From positions 5,175,592 to 5,239,591 of the forward strand of contig CM060466.1 of assembly GCA_030544235.1 (NCBI GenBank): a DNA stretch of 64,000 nt. The letters run 5' to 3'. The first letter of the stretch is position 1. Each line of letters begins with the position of its first letter. A program made the translations under genes and the position numbers. The notes below the pieces were generated by a model. The model was not told the origin of the DNA. It saw only the letters and a program-made list of their open reading frames with translations, and searched no databases. This document shows, piece after piece, positions 50,801-64,000 of this stretch. This stretch comes from Lepturacanthus savala (Eukaryota > Chordata > Actinopteri > Scombriformes > Trichiuridae).

Positions 50801-53800
50801 ATGACTTTTTTTTGGTCGACATGCTATAGTATGACTTTTTTTGGTTGACATGCTATAGTATGACTTTTTTTTGACGACATGCTATAGTTTGACTTCATTT
50901 TGACGACATGCTATAGTATGACTTTTTTTGACGACATGCTATAGTATGACTTTTTTTTGACGACATGCTATAGTATGACTTTTTATTGACGACATGCTAT
51001 AGTATGACTTTTTTTGACAACATGCTATAGTATGACTTTTTTTTGGTTGACATACTATAGTATGACTTTTTTTTGACGACATGCTATAGTATGACTTTTT
51101 TTGGTTGACATACTATAGTATGACTTTTTTTGACGACATGCTATAGTATGACTTTTTTTTGATGACATGCTATAATATGACTTTTTTTTGACAACATGCT
51201 ATATAGTATGACTTTTTTTGGTCGACATGCTATGGTATGACTTTTTTTTGATGACATGCTATAGTATGACTTTTTTTGACAACATGCTATAGTATGACTT
51301 TTTTTTGACGACATGCGTATGACTTTTTTTTGATGACATGCTATAGTATGACTTTTTTTTGACAACCTACTATAGTATGACTTTTTTTGACAACATGCTA
51401 TAGTATGACTTTTTTTGACGACATGCTATAGTATGACTTTTTTTTGACAACCTACTATAGTATGACTTTTTTTTGACAACATGCTATAGTATGACTTTTT
51501 TTGACGACATGCTATAGTATGACTTTTTTTTGGTCAACATGCTATAGTATGACTTTTTTTTGACGACATGCTATAGTATGACTTTTTTTTGACGACATGC
51601 TATAGTATGACTTTTTTTTGACGACATACTATAGTATGACTTTTTTTTGACGACATGCTATAGTATGACTTTTTTTTGGTTACATGCTATAGTATGACTT
51701 TTTTTTGGTCGACATGCTATAGTATGACTTTTTTTGGTTGACATGCTATAGTATGACTTTTTTTTGACGACATGCTATAGTTTGACTTCATTTTGACGAC
51801 ATGCTATAGTATGACTTTTTTTGACGACATGCTATAGTATGACTTTTTTTTGACGACATGCTATAGTATGACTTTTTATTGACGACATGCTATAGTATGA
51901 CTTTTTTTGCAACATGCTATAGTATGACTTTTTTTTGGTTGACATACTATAGTATGACTTTTTTTTGACGACATGCTATAGTATGACTTTTTTTGGTTGA
52001 CATACTATAGTATGACTTTTTTTGACGACATGCTATAGTATGACTTTTTTTTGATGACATGCTATAATATGACTTTTTTTTGACAACATGCTATATAGTA
52101 TGACTTTTTTTGGTCGACATGCTATAGTATGACTTTTTTTTGATGACATGCTATAGTATGACTTTTTTTTGACGGCATACTATAGTATGACTTTTTTTTG
52201 GTCAACATGCTATAGTATGACTTTTTTTTTGACGACATGCTATAGTATGACTTTTTTTTGACGGCATACTATAGTATGACTTTTTTTTGGTCAACATGCT
52301 ATAGTATGACTTTTTTTTTGACGACATGCTATAGTATGACTTTTTTTTGACGACATGCTATAGTATGACTTTTTTTTGACGACATGCTATAGTATGACTT
52401 TTTTTTTACGACATGCTATAGTATGACTTTTTTTTGACGACATGCTATAGTATGACTTTTTTTGACGACATGCTATAGTTTGACTTCATTTTGACGACAT
52501 GCTATAGTATGACTTTTTTTTGACGACATGCTATAGTATGACTTTTTTTTGACGACATGCTATAGTATGACTTTTTTTTGGTTGACATACTATAGTATGA
52601 CTTTTTTTTGACAACATGCTATAGTATGACTTTTTTTGGTGGACATGCTATAGTATGACTTTTTTTTGACAACCTACTATAGTATGACTTTTTTTTGACA
52701 ACATGCTATAGTATGACTTTTTTTTTACGACATGCTATAATATGACTTTTTTTTGACGACATACTATAGTATGACTTTTTTTTGGTCAACATGCTATAGT
52801 ATGACTTTTTTTTGGTCAACATGCTATAGTATGACTTTTTTTTGACAACATGCTATAGTATGACTTTTTTTTGGTTGACATGCTATAGTATGACTTTTTT
52901 TGGTTGACATACTATAGTATGACTTTTTTTGACGAAATGCTATAATATGACTTTTTTTTTGACAACATGCTATAGTATGACTTTTTTTTGACAACATGCT
53001 ATAATATGACTTTTTTTTGGTCGACATGCTATAGTATGACTTTTTTTGGTTGACATGCTATAGTATGACTTTTTTTTGACGACATACTATAGTATGACTT
53101 TTTTTGGTCCACCTGCTCTAGTATGACTTTTTTTAACGACATACTATAGTATGACTTTTTTTGACGACATGCTATAGTATGACTTTTTTTGGTCAACATG
53201 CTATAGTATGACTTTTTTTTGACGACATGCTATAGTATGACTTTTTTTTGACAACCTACTATAGTATGACTTTTTTTTGACAACATGCTATAGTATGACT
53301 TTTTTTTGACAACATGCTATAGTATGACTTTTTTTGGTGGACATGCTATAGTATGACTTTTTTTTGACGGCATACTATAGTATGACTTTTTTTTGGTCAA
53401 CATGCTATAGTATGACTTTTTTTTTGACGACATGCTATAGTATTAATTTTTTTATTGACGACATGCTATAGTATGACTTTTTTTTGACGACATGCTATAG
53501 TATGACTTTTTTTGACGACATGCTATAGTATGACTTTTTTTTGACGACATGCTATAGTTTGACTTCATTTTGACGACATGCTATAGTATGACTTTTTTTT
53601 GACGACATGCTATAGTATGACTTTTTTTTGACGACATGCTATAGTTTGACTTTTTTTTGACAACCTACTATAGTATGACTTTTTTTTGACAACATGCTAT
53701 AGTATGACTTTTTTTTGACAACATGCTATAGTATGACTTTTTTTGACGACATGCTATAGTATGACTTTTTTTTGGTCAACATGCTATAGTATGACTTTTT

Positions 53801-56800
53801 TTTGACGACATGCTATAGTATGACTTTTTTTTGACGACATGCTATAGTATGACTTTTTTTTGACGACATACTATAGTATGACTTTTTTTTGACGACATGC
53901 TATAGTATGACTTTTTTTTGGTTACATGCTATAGTATGACTTTTTTTGGTCGACATGCTATAGTATGACTTTTTTTGGTTGACATGCTATAGTATGACTT
54001 TTTTTTGACGACATGCTATAGTTTGACTTCATTTTGACGACATGCTATAGTATGACTTTTTTTTGACGACATGCTATAATATGACTTTTTTTTGACGACA
54101 TGCTATAGTATGACTTTTTTTGACAACATGCTATAGTATGACTTTTTTTTGGTTGACATACTATAGTATGACTTTTTTTTGACGACATGCTATAGTATGA
54201 CTTTTTTTGGTTGACATACTATAGTATGACTTTTTTTGACGACATGCTATAGTATGACTTTTTTTGGTTGACATGCTATAGTATGACTTTTTTTTGACGA
54301 CATGCTATAATATGACTTTTTTTGACGACATGCTATAGTATGACTTTTTTTTGACGACATGCTATAGTTTGACTTCATTTTGACGACATGCTATAGTATG
54401 ACTTTTTTTTGACGACATGCTATAGTATGACTTTTTTTTGACGACATGCTATAGTATGACTTTTTTTTGACGACATGCTATAGTTTGACTTTTTTTTGAC
54501 GACATGCTATAGTATGATTTTTTTTTGACGACATGCTATAGTATGACTTTTTTTGACGACATGCTATAGTATGACTTTTTTTTGGTTGACATGCTATAGT
54601 ATGACTTTTTTTGGTTGACATACTATAGTATGACTTTTTTTTGACGACATGCTATAATATGACTTTTTTTTGACAACATGCTATAGTATGACTTTTTTTT
54701 GACGACATGCTATAGTATGACTTTTTTTTGACAACCTACTATAGTATGACTTTTTTTTGACAACATGCTATAGTATGACTTTTTTTTGACAACATGCTAT
54801 AGTATGACTTTTTTTGACGACATGCTATAGTATGACTTTTTTTTGGTCGACATGCTATAGTATGACTTTTTTTTGACGACATGCTATAGTATGACTTTTT
54901 TTTGACGACATGCTATAGTATGACGTTTTTTTGACGACATACTATAGTATGACTTTTTTTTGACGACATGCTATAGTATGACTTTTTTTTGACGACATGC
55001 TATAGTATGACTTTTTTTTGGTTACATGCTATAGTATGACTTTTTTTTGGTCGACATGCTATAGTATGACTTTTTTTGGTTGACATGCTATAGTATGACT
55101 TTTTTTTGACGACATGCTATAGTTTGACTTCATTTTGACGACATGCTATAGTATGACTTTTTTTGACGACATGCTATAGTATGACTTTTTTTTGACGACA
55201 TGCTATAGTATGACTTTTTTTTGGTTGACATACTATAGTATGACTTTTTTTTGATGACATGCTATAGTATGACTTTTTTTGGTTGACATACTATAGTATG
55301 ACTTTTTTTGACGACATGCTATAGTATGACTTTTTTTGGTCGACATGCTATAGTATGACTTTTTTTGGTTGACATGCTATAGTATGACTTTTTTTTGACG
55401 ACATGCTATAGTTTGACTTCATTTTGACGACATGCTATAGTATGACTTTTTTTGACGACATGCTATAGTATGACTTTTTTTTGGTTGACATACTATAGTA
55501 TGACTTTTTTTTGACGACATGCTATAGTATGACTTTTTTTGGTTGACATACTATAGTATGACTTTTTTTGACGACATGCTATAGTATGACTTTTTTTGGT
55601 TGACATGCTATAGTATGACTTTTTTTTGACGACATGCTATAATATGACTTTTTTTGACGACATGCTATAGTATGACTTTTTTTTGACGACATGCTATAGT
55701 TTGACTTCATTTTGACGACATGCTATAGTATGACTTTTTTTTGACGACATGCTATAGTATGACTTTTTTTTGACGACATGCTATAGTATGACTTTTTTTT
55801 GACGACATGCTATAGTATGACTTTTTTTTGACGACATGCTATAGTATGACTTTTTTTTGGTTACATGCTATAGTATGACTTTTTTTTGGTCGACATGCTA
55901 TAGTATGACTTTTTTTGGTTGACATGCTATAGTATGACTTTTTTTTGACGACATGCTATAGTTTGACTTCATTTTGACGACATGCTATAGTATGACTTTT
56001 TTTTGACGACATGCTATAGTATGACTTTTTTTGACAACATGCTATAGTATGACTTTTTTTTGGTTGACATACTATAGTATGACTTTTTTTTGACGACATG
56101 CTATAGTATGACTTTTTTTTGTTGACATACTATAGTATGACTTTTTTTGACGACATGCTATAGTATGACTTTTTTTGGTTGACATGCTATAGTATGACTT
56201 TTTTTTGACGACATGCTATAATATGACTTTTTTTGACGACATGCTATAGTATGACTTTTTTTTGACGACATGCTATAGTATGACTTTTTTTTGGTCAACA
56301 TGCTATAGTATGACTTTTTTTTGACGACATGCTATAGTATGACTTTTTTTTGACGACATGCTATAGTATGACTTTTTTTTGACGACATGCTATAGTTTGA
56401 CTTTTTTTTGATGACATGCTATAGTATGACTTTTTTTTGACGACATGCTATAGTATGACTTTTTTTGACGACATGCTATAGTATGACTTTTTTTTGGTTG
56501 ACATGCTATAGTATGACTTTTTTTGGTTGACATGCTATAGTATGACTTTTTTTTGACGACATGCTATAGTTTGACTTCATTTTGACGACATGCTATAGTA
56601 TGACTTTTTTTTGACGACATGCTATAGTATGACTTTTTTTTGACGACATGCTATAGTATGACTTTTTTTGACGACATGCTTTTGTATGACTTTTTTTTGG
56701 TTGACATGCTATAGTATGACTTTTTTTGGTTGACATGCTATAGTATGACTTTTTTTTGACGACATGCTATAGTTTGACTTCATTTTGACGACATGCTATA

Positions 56801-59800
56801 GTATGACTTTTTTTTGACGACATGCTATAGTATGACTTTTTTTGACAACATGCTATAGTATGACTTTTTTTTGGTTGACATACTATAGTATGACTTTTTT
56901 TTGACGACATGCTATAGTATGACTTTTTTTTGTTGACATACTATAGTATGACTTTTTTTGGTTGACATGCTATAGTATGACTTTTTTTTGACAACATGCT
57001 ATAATATGACTTTTTTTGACGACATGCTATAGTATGACTTTTTTTTGACGACATGCTATAGTATGACTTTTTTTTGGTCAACATGCTATAGTATGACTTT
57101 TTTTTGACGACATGCTATAGTATGACTTTTTTTTGACGACATACTATTGTATGACTTTTTTTTGGTCGACATGCTATAGTATGACTTTTTTTGACGACAT
57201 GCTATAGTATGACTTTTTTTTGACGACATGCTATAGTATGACTTTTTTTTGACGACATGCTATAGTATGACTTTTTTTTGACGACATGCTATAGTATGAC
57301 TTTTTTTTGACGACATGCTATAGTATGACTTTTTTTTGACGACATGCTATAGTATGACTTTTCTTTGGTCGACATGCTATAGTATGACTTTTTTTGACGA
57401 CATACTATAGTATGACTTTTTTTTGACGACATGCTATAGTATGACTTTTTTTTGACGACATGCTATAGTATGACTTTTTTTGGTCGACATGCTATAGTAT
57501 GACTTTTTTTGGTCGACATGCTATAGTATGACTTTTCTTTGGTCGACATGCTATAGTATGACTTTTTTTGACGACATACTATAGTATGACTTTTTTTGGT
57601 CGACATGCTATAGTATGACTTTTTTTTGGTCGACATGCTATAGTATGACTTTTTTTTGACGACATACTATAGTATGACTTTTTTTTTGGTCGACATGCTA
57701 TAGTATGACTTTTATTTGACGACATGCTATAGTATGACTTTTTTTGGTCGACATGCTATAGTATGACTTTTTTTTACGACATGCTATAGTATGACTTTTT
57801 TTTTGGTCGACATGCTATAGTATGACTTTTTTTTGACGACATGCTATAGTATGACTTTTTTTTTGGTCGACATGCTATAGTATGACTTTTTTTTGATGAC
57901 ATGCTATAGTATGACTTTTTTTTTGGTCGACATGCTATAGTATGACTTTTTTTGACGACATGCTATAGTATGACTTTTTTTTGACGACATACTATAGTAT
58001 GACTTTTTTTTGATTACATGCCATAGTATGACTTTTTTTTGGTCGACATGCTATAGTATGACTTTTTTTGGTCGACATGCTATAGTATGACTTTTTTTGG
58101 TCGACATGCTATAGTATGACTTTTCTTTGGTCGACATGCTATAGTATGACTTTTTTTGACGACATGCTATAGTATGACTTTTTTTTGACGACATACTATA
58201 GTATGACTTTTTTTTTGGTCGACATGCTATAGTATGACTTTTTTTGACGACATACTATTGTATGACTTTTTTTTTGGTCGACATGCTATAGTATGACTTT
58301 TTTTGACGACATGCTATAGTATGACTTTTTTTTGACGACATGCTATAGTATGACTTTTTTTTGACGACATGCTATAGTATGACTTTTTTTTGACGACATG
58401 CTATAGTATGACTTTTCTTTGGTCGACATGCTATAGTATGACTTTTTTTTAAGACATACTATAGTATGACTTTTTTTTGACGACATGCTATAGTATGACT
58501 TTTTTTTGACGACATGCTATAGTATGACTTTTTTTGGTCGACATGCTATAGTATGACTTTTTTTGGTCGACATGCTATAGTATGACTTTTCTTTGGTCGA
58601 CCTGCTATAGTATGACTTTTTTTGACGACATACTATAGTATGACTTTTTTTTTGGTCAACATGCTATAGTATGACTTTTTTTTTGGTCGACATGCTATAG
58701 TATGACTTTTTTTTGATGACATGCTATAGTATGACTTTTTTTTTGGTCGACATGCTATAGTATGACTTTTTTTTGACGACATGCTATAGTATGACTTTTT
58801 TTTGACGACATACTATAGTATGACTTTTTTTTGATTACATGCCATAGTATGACTTTTTTTTGGTCGACATGCTATAGTATGACTTTTTTTGGTCGACATG
58901 CTATAGTATGACTTTTTTTGGTCGACATGCTATAGTATGACTTTTCTTTGGTCGACATGCTATAGTATGACTTTTTTTGACGACATGCTATAGTATGACT
59001 TTTTTTTGACGACATACTATAGTATGACTTTTTTTTTGGTCGACATGCTATAGTATGACTTTTTTTGACGACATACTATTGTATGACTTTTTTTTTGGTC
59101 GACATGCTATAGTATGACTTTTTTTGACGACATGCTATAGTATGACTTTTTTTTGACGACATGCTATAGTATGACTTTTTTTTGACGACATGCTATAGTA
59201 TGACTTTTTTTTGACGACATGCTATAGTATGACTTTTCTTTGGTCGACATGCTATAGTATGACTTTTTTTTAAGACATACTATAGTATGACTTTTTTTTG
59301 ACGACATGCTATAGTATGACTTTTTTTTGACGACATGCTATAGTATGACTTTTTTTGGTCGACATGCTATAGTATGACTTTTTTTGGTCGACATGCTATA
59401 GTATGACTTTTCTTTGGTCGACCTGCTATAGTATGACTTTTTTTGACGACATACTATAGTATGACTTTTTTTTTGGTCAACATGCTATAGTATGACTTTT
59501 TTTTGGTCGACATGCTATAGTATGACTTTTTTTGACGACATACTATAGTATGACTTTTTTTTTGGTCGACATGCTATAGTATGACTTTTATTTGACGACA
59601 TGCTATAGTATGACTTTTTTTTGACGACATGCTATAGTATGACTTTTTTTTGACGACATACTATAGTATGACTTTTTTTTGATTACATGCCATAGTATGA
59701 CTTTTTTTTGGTCGACATGCTATAGTATGACTTTTTTTGGTCGACATACTATAGTATGACTTTTTTTGGTCGACATGCTATAGTATGACTTTTTTTGGTC

Positions 59801-60263
59801 GACATGCTATAGTATGACTTTTTTTTGACGACATGCTATAGTATGACTTTTTTTGGTCGACATGCTATAGTATGACTTTTTTTGGTCGACATGCTATAGT
59901 ATGACTTTTCTTTGGTCGACCTGCTATAGTATGACTTTTTTTGACGACATACTATAGTATGACTTTTTTTTTGGTCGACATGCTATAGTATGACTTTTTT
60001 TTGGTCGACATGCTATAGTATGACTTTTTTTTGACGACATACTATAGTATGACTTTTTTTTTGGTCGACATGCTATAGTATGACTTTTATTTGACGACAT
60101 GCTATAGTATGACTTTTTTTTGACGACATGCTATAGTATGACTTTTTTTTGACGACATGCTATAGTATGACTTTTTTTTGGTCAACATGCTATAGTATGA
60201 CTTTTTTTTGATTACATGCTATAGTATGACTTTTTTTTGGTCGACATGCTATAGTATGACTTT
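47886..60263. repeat. tandem satellite, 27-30 base unit, block 1
   Basis: Roughly 430 head-to-tail copies (estimated from length) of GACGACATGCTATAGTATGA followed by C and a run of seven or eight T. Variable parts are the T-run length, the linker (GACGA, GACAA, GATGA, GGTCGA, GGTTGA, GGTCAA, GGTTA, GATTA) and CATGC versus CATAC. Higher-order periods are visible (see findings). All ORFs here (KKSHTIAC-type on the minus strand) are by-products of the repeat. Confidence 0.97.
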
Positions 60264-60657
60264 TTTTTTTACCTCAGACTTTTTCAGTCCTCAAGAAATG
60301 AGACAAAACAGTGTACAAAAACTATAAAAATCTTTTTCTCTGTAAAGAAGTTCAACCAACATTTTATCATATTTCTGTTTCTTATCAGAAGATAAAAACT
60401 TCTGTATTGAGGTGTGTCCAAAGAAGGATTCGAACCAACATTTAGGGGTTAATGGCATTGGGAGGTAGTCTGCTCATCCTGCTGAGCTAAACACCCGGCG
60501 CTGTTTAAAATGTTCATTCTTCTATTTCACGTCAGTATGAAAGTATTGTTTATTATGTTATTGTTTGAAAGTCTATAATATGACTTTTTTACTAGAACAT
60601 GCTATGGTATGTTGAACAGCTCATCGCATCTGCTCTCTCACCAACCACTAGCATAGT
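60264..60657. other. unique island interrupting the satellite
   Basis: About 390 bases unrelated to the satellite except for decayed units near 60575-60615 (TATGACTTTTTTACTAGAAC). Contains a tRNA-like segment. No gene or transposon ends recognised. Confidence 0.7.
60413..60502 (-). pseudogene. tRNA-like remnant
   Basis: On the minus strand TAGCTCAGCAGGATGAGCA resembles a D-arm with A box (GCTC/GAGC stem), and TTGGTTCGAATCC a T-arm B box about 40 bases later. GGTGT and ACACC can close an acceptor-like stem. The anticodon stem does not pair, so it is a tRNA pseudogene or a SINE head, not a functional tRNA. Confidence 0.4.
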
Positions 60658-63600
60658 CGACCTGCTATAGTATGACTTTTTTTGGTCGACATACTATAGT
60701 ATGACTTTTTTTTGGTCAACATGCTATAGTATGACTTTTTTTTTGACGACATGCTATAGTATGACTTTTTTTTGACGACATGCTATAGTATGACTTTTTT
60801 TTGACGACATGCTATAGTATGACTTTTTTTTGGTTACATGCTATAGTATGACTTTGTTTTGGTCGACATGCTATAGTATGACATTTTTTTTGGTCGACAT
60901 GCTATAGTATGACTTTTTTGGTTGACCTGCTATAGTATGACTTTTTTTTGACGACATGCTATAGTATGACTTTTTATTGACGACATGCTATAGTATGACT
61001 TTTTTTGACAACATGCTATAGTATGACTTTTTTTGGTTGACATACTATAGTATGACTTTTTTTTGACGACATGCTATAGTATGACTTTTTTTGGTTGACA
61101 TACTATAGTATGACTTTTTTTTGACAACATGCTATATAGTATGACTTTTTTTGGTCGACATGCTATAGTATGACTTTTTTTTGATGACATGCTATAGTAT
61201 GACTTTTTTTGACAACATGCTATAGTATGACTTTTTTTTGACGACATGCGTATGACTTTTTTTTGATGACATGCTATAGTATGACTTTTTTTTGACAACC
61301 TACTATAGTATGACTTTTTTTGACAACATGCTATAGTATGACTTTTTTTTGACAACATGCTATAGTATGACTTTTTTTGACGACATGCTATAGTATGACT
61401 TTTTTTTGGTCAACATGCTATAGTATGACTTTTTTTTGACGACATGCTATAGTATGACTTTTTTTTGTCGACATGCTAGAATATGACTTTTTTTTGACGA
61501 CATACTATAGTATGACTTTTTTTTGGTCAACATGCTCTAGTATGACTTTTTTTTGACGACATACTATAGTATGACTTTTTTTTGGTCGACATGCTATAGT
61601 ATGACTTTTTTTTGATTACATGCTATAGTATGACTTTTTTTGACGACATGCTATAGTATGACTTTTTTTTGACGACATGCTATAGTATGACTTTTTTTGA
61701 CGACATGCTATAGTATGACTTTTTTTTGGTTGACATGCTATAGTATGACTTTTTTTTTGATTACATGCTATAGTATGACTTTTTTTGACAACATGCTATA
61801 GTATGACTTTTTTTTGACGACATGCTATAGTATGACTTTTTTTGACGACATGCTATAGTATGACTTTTTTTTGGTTGACATGCTATAGTATGACTTTTTT
61901 TGGTTGACATACTATAGTATGACTTTTTTTTGACGACATGCTATAATATGACTTTTTTTTGACAACATGCTATAGTATGACTTTTTTTTGACGACATGCT
62001 ATAGTATGACTTTTTTTTGACAACCTACTATAGTATGACTTTTTTTTGACAACATGCTATAGTATGACTTTTTTTTGACAACATGCTATAGTATGACTTT
62101 TTTTGACGACATGCTATAGTATGACTTTTTTTTGGTCAACATGCTATAGTATGACTTTTTTTTGACGACATGCTATAGTATGACTTTTTTTTGACGACAT
62201 GCTATAGTATGACTTTTTTTTGACGACATACTATAGTATGACTTTTTTTTGACGACATGCTATAGTATGACTTTTTTTTGGTTACATGCTATAGTATGAC
62301 TTTTTTTTGGTCGACATGCTATAGTATGACTTTTTTTGGTTGACATGCTATAGTATGACTTTTTTTTGACGACATGCTATAGTTTGACTTCATTTTGACG
62401 ACATGCTATAGTATGACTTTTTTTGACGACATGCTATAGTATGACTTTTTTTTGACGACATGCTATAGTATGACTTTTTATTGACGACATGCTATAGTAT
62501 GACTTTTTTTGACAACATGCTATAGTATGACTTTTTTTTGGTTGACATACTATAGTATGACTTTTTTTTGACGACATGCTATAGTATGACTTTTTTTGGT
62601 TGACATACTATAGTATGACTTTTTTTGACGACATGCTATAGTATGACTTTTTTTTGATGACATGCTATAATATGACTTTTTTTTGACAACATGCTATATA
62701 GTATGACTTTTTTTGGTCGACATGCTATGGTATGACTTTTTTTTGATGACATGCTATAGTATGACTTTTTTTGACAACATGCTATAGTATGACTTTTTTT
62801 TGACGACATGCGTATGACTTTTTTTTGATGACATGCTATAGTATGACTTTTTTTTGACAACCTACTATAGTATGACTTTTTTTGACAACATGCTATAGTA
62901 TGACTTTTTTTGACGACATGCTATAGTATGACTTTTTTTTGACAACCTACTATAGTATGACTTTTTTTTGACAACATGCTATAGTATGACTTTTTTTGAC
63001 GACATGCTATAGTATGACTTTTTTTTGGTCAACATGCTATAGTATGACTTTTTTTTGACGACATGCTATAGTATGACTTTTTTTTGACGACATGCTATAG
63101 TATGACTTTTTTTTGACGACATACTATAGTATGACTTTTTTTTGACGACATGCTATAGTATGACTTTTTTTTGGTTACATGCTATAGTATGACTTTTTTT
63201 TGGTCGACATGCTATAGTATGACTTTTTTTGGTTGACATGCTATAGTATGACTTTTTTTTGACGACATGCTATAGTTTGACTTCATTTTGACGACATGCT
63301 ATAGTATGACTTTTTTTGACGACATGCTATAGTATGACTTTTTTTTGACGACATGCTATAGTATGACTTTTTATTGACGACATGCTATAGTATGACTTTT
63401 TTTGCAACATGCTATAGTATGACTTTTTTTTGGTTGACATACTATAGTATGACTTTTTTTTGACGACATGCTATAGTATGACTTTTTTTGGTTGACATAC
63501 TATAGTATGACTTTTTTTGACGACATGCTATAGTATGACTTTTTTTTGATGACATGCTATAATATGACTTTTTTTTGACAACATGCTATATAGTATGACT

Positions 63601-64000
63601 TTTTTTGGTCGACATGCTATAGTATGACTTTTTTTTGATGACATGCTATAGTATGACTTTTTTTTGACGGCATACTATAGTATGACTTTTTTTTGGTCAA
63701 CATGCTATAGTATGACTTTTTTTTTGACGACATGCTATAGTATGACTTTTTTTTGACGGCATACTATAGTATGACTTTTTTTTGGTCAACATGCTATAGT
63801 ATGACTTTTTTTTTGACGACATGCTATAGTATGACTTTTTTTTGACGACATGCTATAGTATGACTTTTTTTTGACGACATGCTATAGTATGACTTTTTTT
63901 TTACGACATGCTATAGTATGACTTTTTTTTGACGACATGCTATAGTATGACTTTTTTTGACGACATGCTATAGTTTGACTTCATTTTGACGACATGCTAT
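60658..64000. repeat. tandem satellite block 2 (continues past window)
   Basis: Same unit as block 1. From about 60930 to the window end the order of variants and T-run lengths follows 49435-52505 at a constant offset of 11,495 bases; checked landmarks at 61466/49971, 63974/52479 and two identical ORF pairs. Confidence 0.96.

Noticed and set aside
60413..60502. Functional tRNA gene
   Set aside because: D-arm and T-loop sequences are present, but the anticodon stem does not pair and the T stem is mismatched; kept only as a tRNA-like remnant.
48798..62860. Minus-strand ORFs of 67-94 codons (SKKSHTIACHQKK type)
   Set aside because: Generated by the satellite unit where T-run lengths happen to sum to multiples of three; no start context or conservation beyond the repeat itself.
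47886..64000. CRISPR-like look of a ~29 base repeat
   Set aside because: Units are directly adjacent with no unique spacers, and the surrounding genes are vertebrate.

Overview
The window is vertebrate nuclear DNA, almost certainly from a ray-finned (teleost) fish. Genes have spliced GT-AG introns. The resident families are fish-typical: a PYD-FISNA-NACHT-LRR-B30.2 NLR receptor, a TRAF5-like adaptor, and an NCX sodium/calcium exchanger with the giant exon 2 and the A/B alternative exons. Between them lie tRNA-derived SINEs, TTAA- and TA-flanked MITEs, a Tc1/mariner element, solo LTRs and many simple repeats. No bacterial operon, CRISPR array or plasmid feature is present.

Layout. (1) 1-18.5 kb, minus strand: 5' half of an NCX1-type sodium/calcium exchanger. 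A CpG-rich block at 18.27-18.52 kb ends in a perfect splice donor and may be its first exon. The 1.8 kb exon 2 lies at 11.7-13.5 kb. A 10.2 kb intron full of MITEs and a minisatellite follows, then exon A (1392-1498) and the start of an exon-B-like alternative at the left window edge. The rest of the gene lies off the left edge. (2) 18.6-24.5 kb: no gene recognised. It holds a ~950 bp CTA-type trinucleotide array, two SINEs and old repeats. (3) 24.6-31.9 kb, minus strand: an apparently intact NLR gene whose seven coding exons join in frame to 1044 codons. A DD36E Tc1/mariner copy and a decayed LINE lie in its introns, and a possible non-coding first exon lies near 35.5 kb. (4) 32-37.2 kb: SINE, solo LTR, a long inverted repeat pair, and an orphan NLR-type N-terminal exon on the plus strand. 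(5) 37.3-47.2 kb, plus strand: traf5-like gene with ten coding exons giving 556 codons. It contains RING, zinc fingers, coiled coil and TRAF-C/MATH, and several introns are built from tandem repeats. (6) 47.9-64 kb: a tandem satellite with a 27-30 bp unit, broken once at 60.26-60.66 kb and running off the right edge.

The NLR and the TRAF5-like gene point away from each other, with candidate first exons about 1.8 kb apart. Both belong to innate immune and NF-kB signalling families; any functional link between them here is inference. The most unusual structures are: the same minisatellite in opposite orientation in traf5 introns 1 and 3, bracketing two small exons; the absence of one expected zinc-finger exon in that same intron 3; and the higher-order organisation of the satellite, including a ~3 kb block repeated with a constant 11,495 bp offset. 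Exon coordinates come from reading splice sites by eye. Family names come from remembered motifs, not from database searches.
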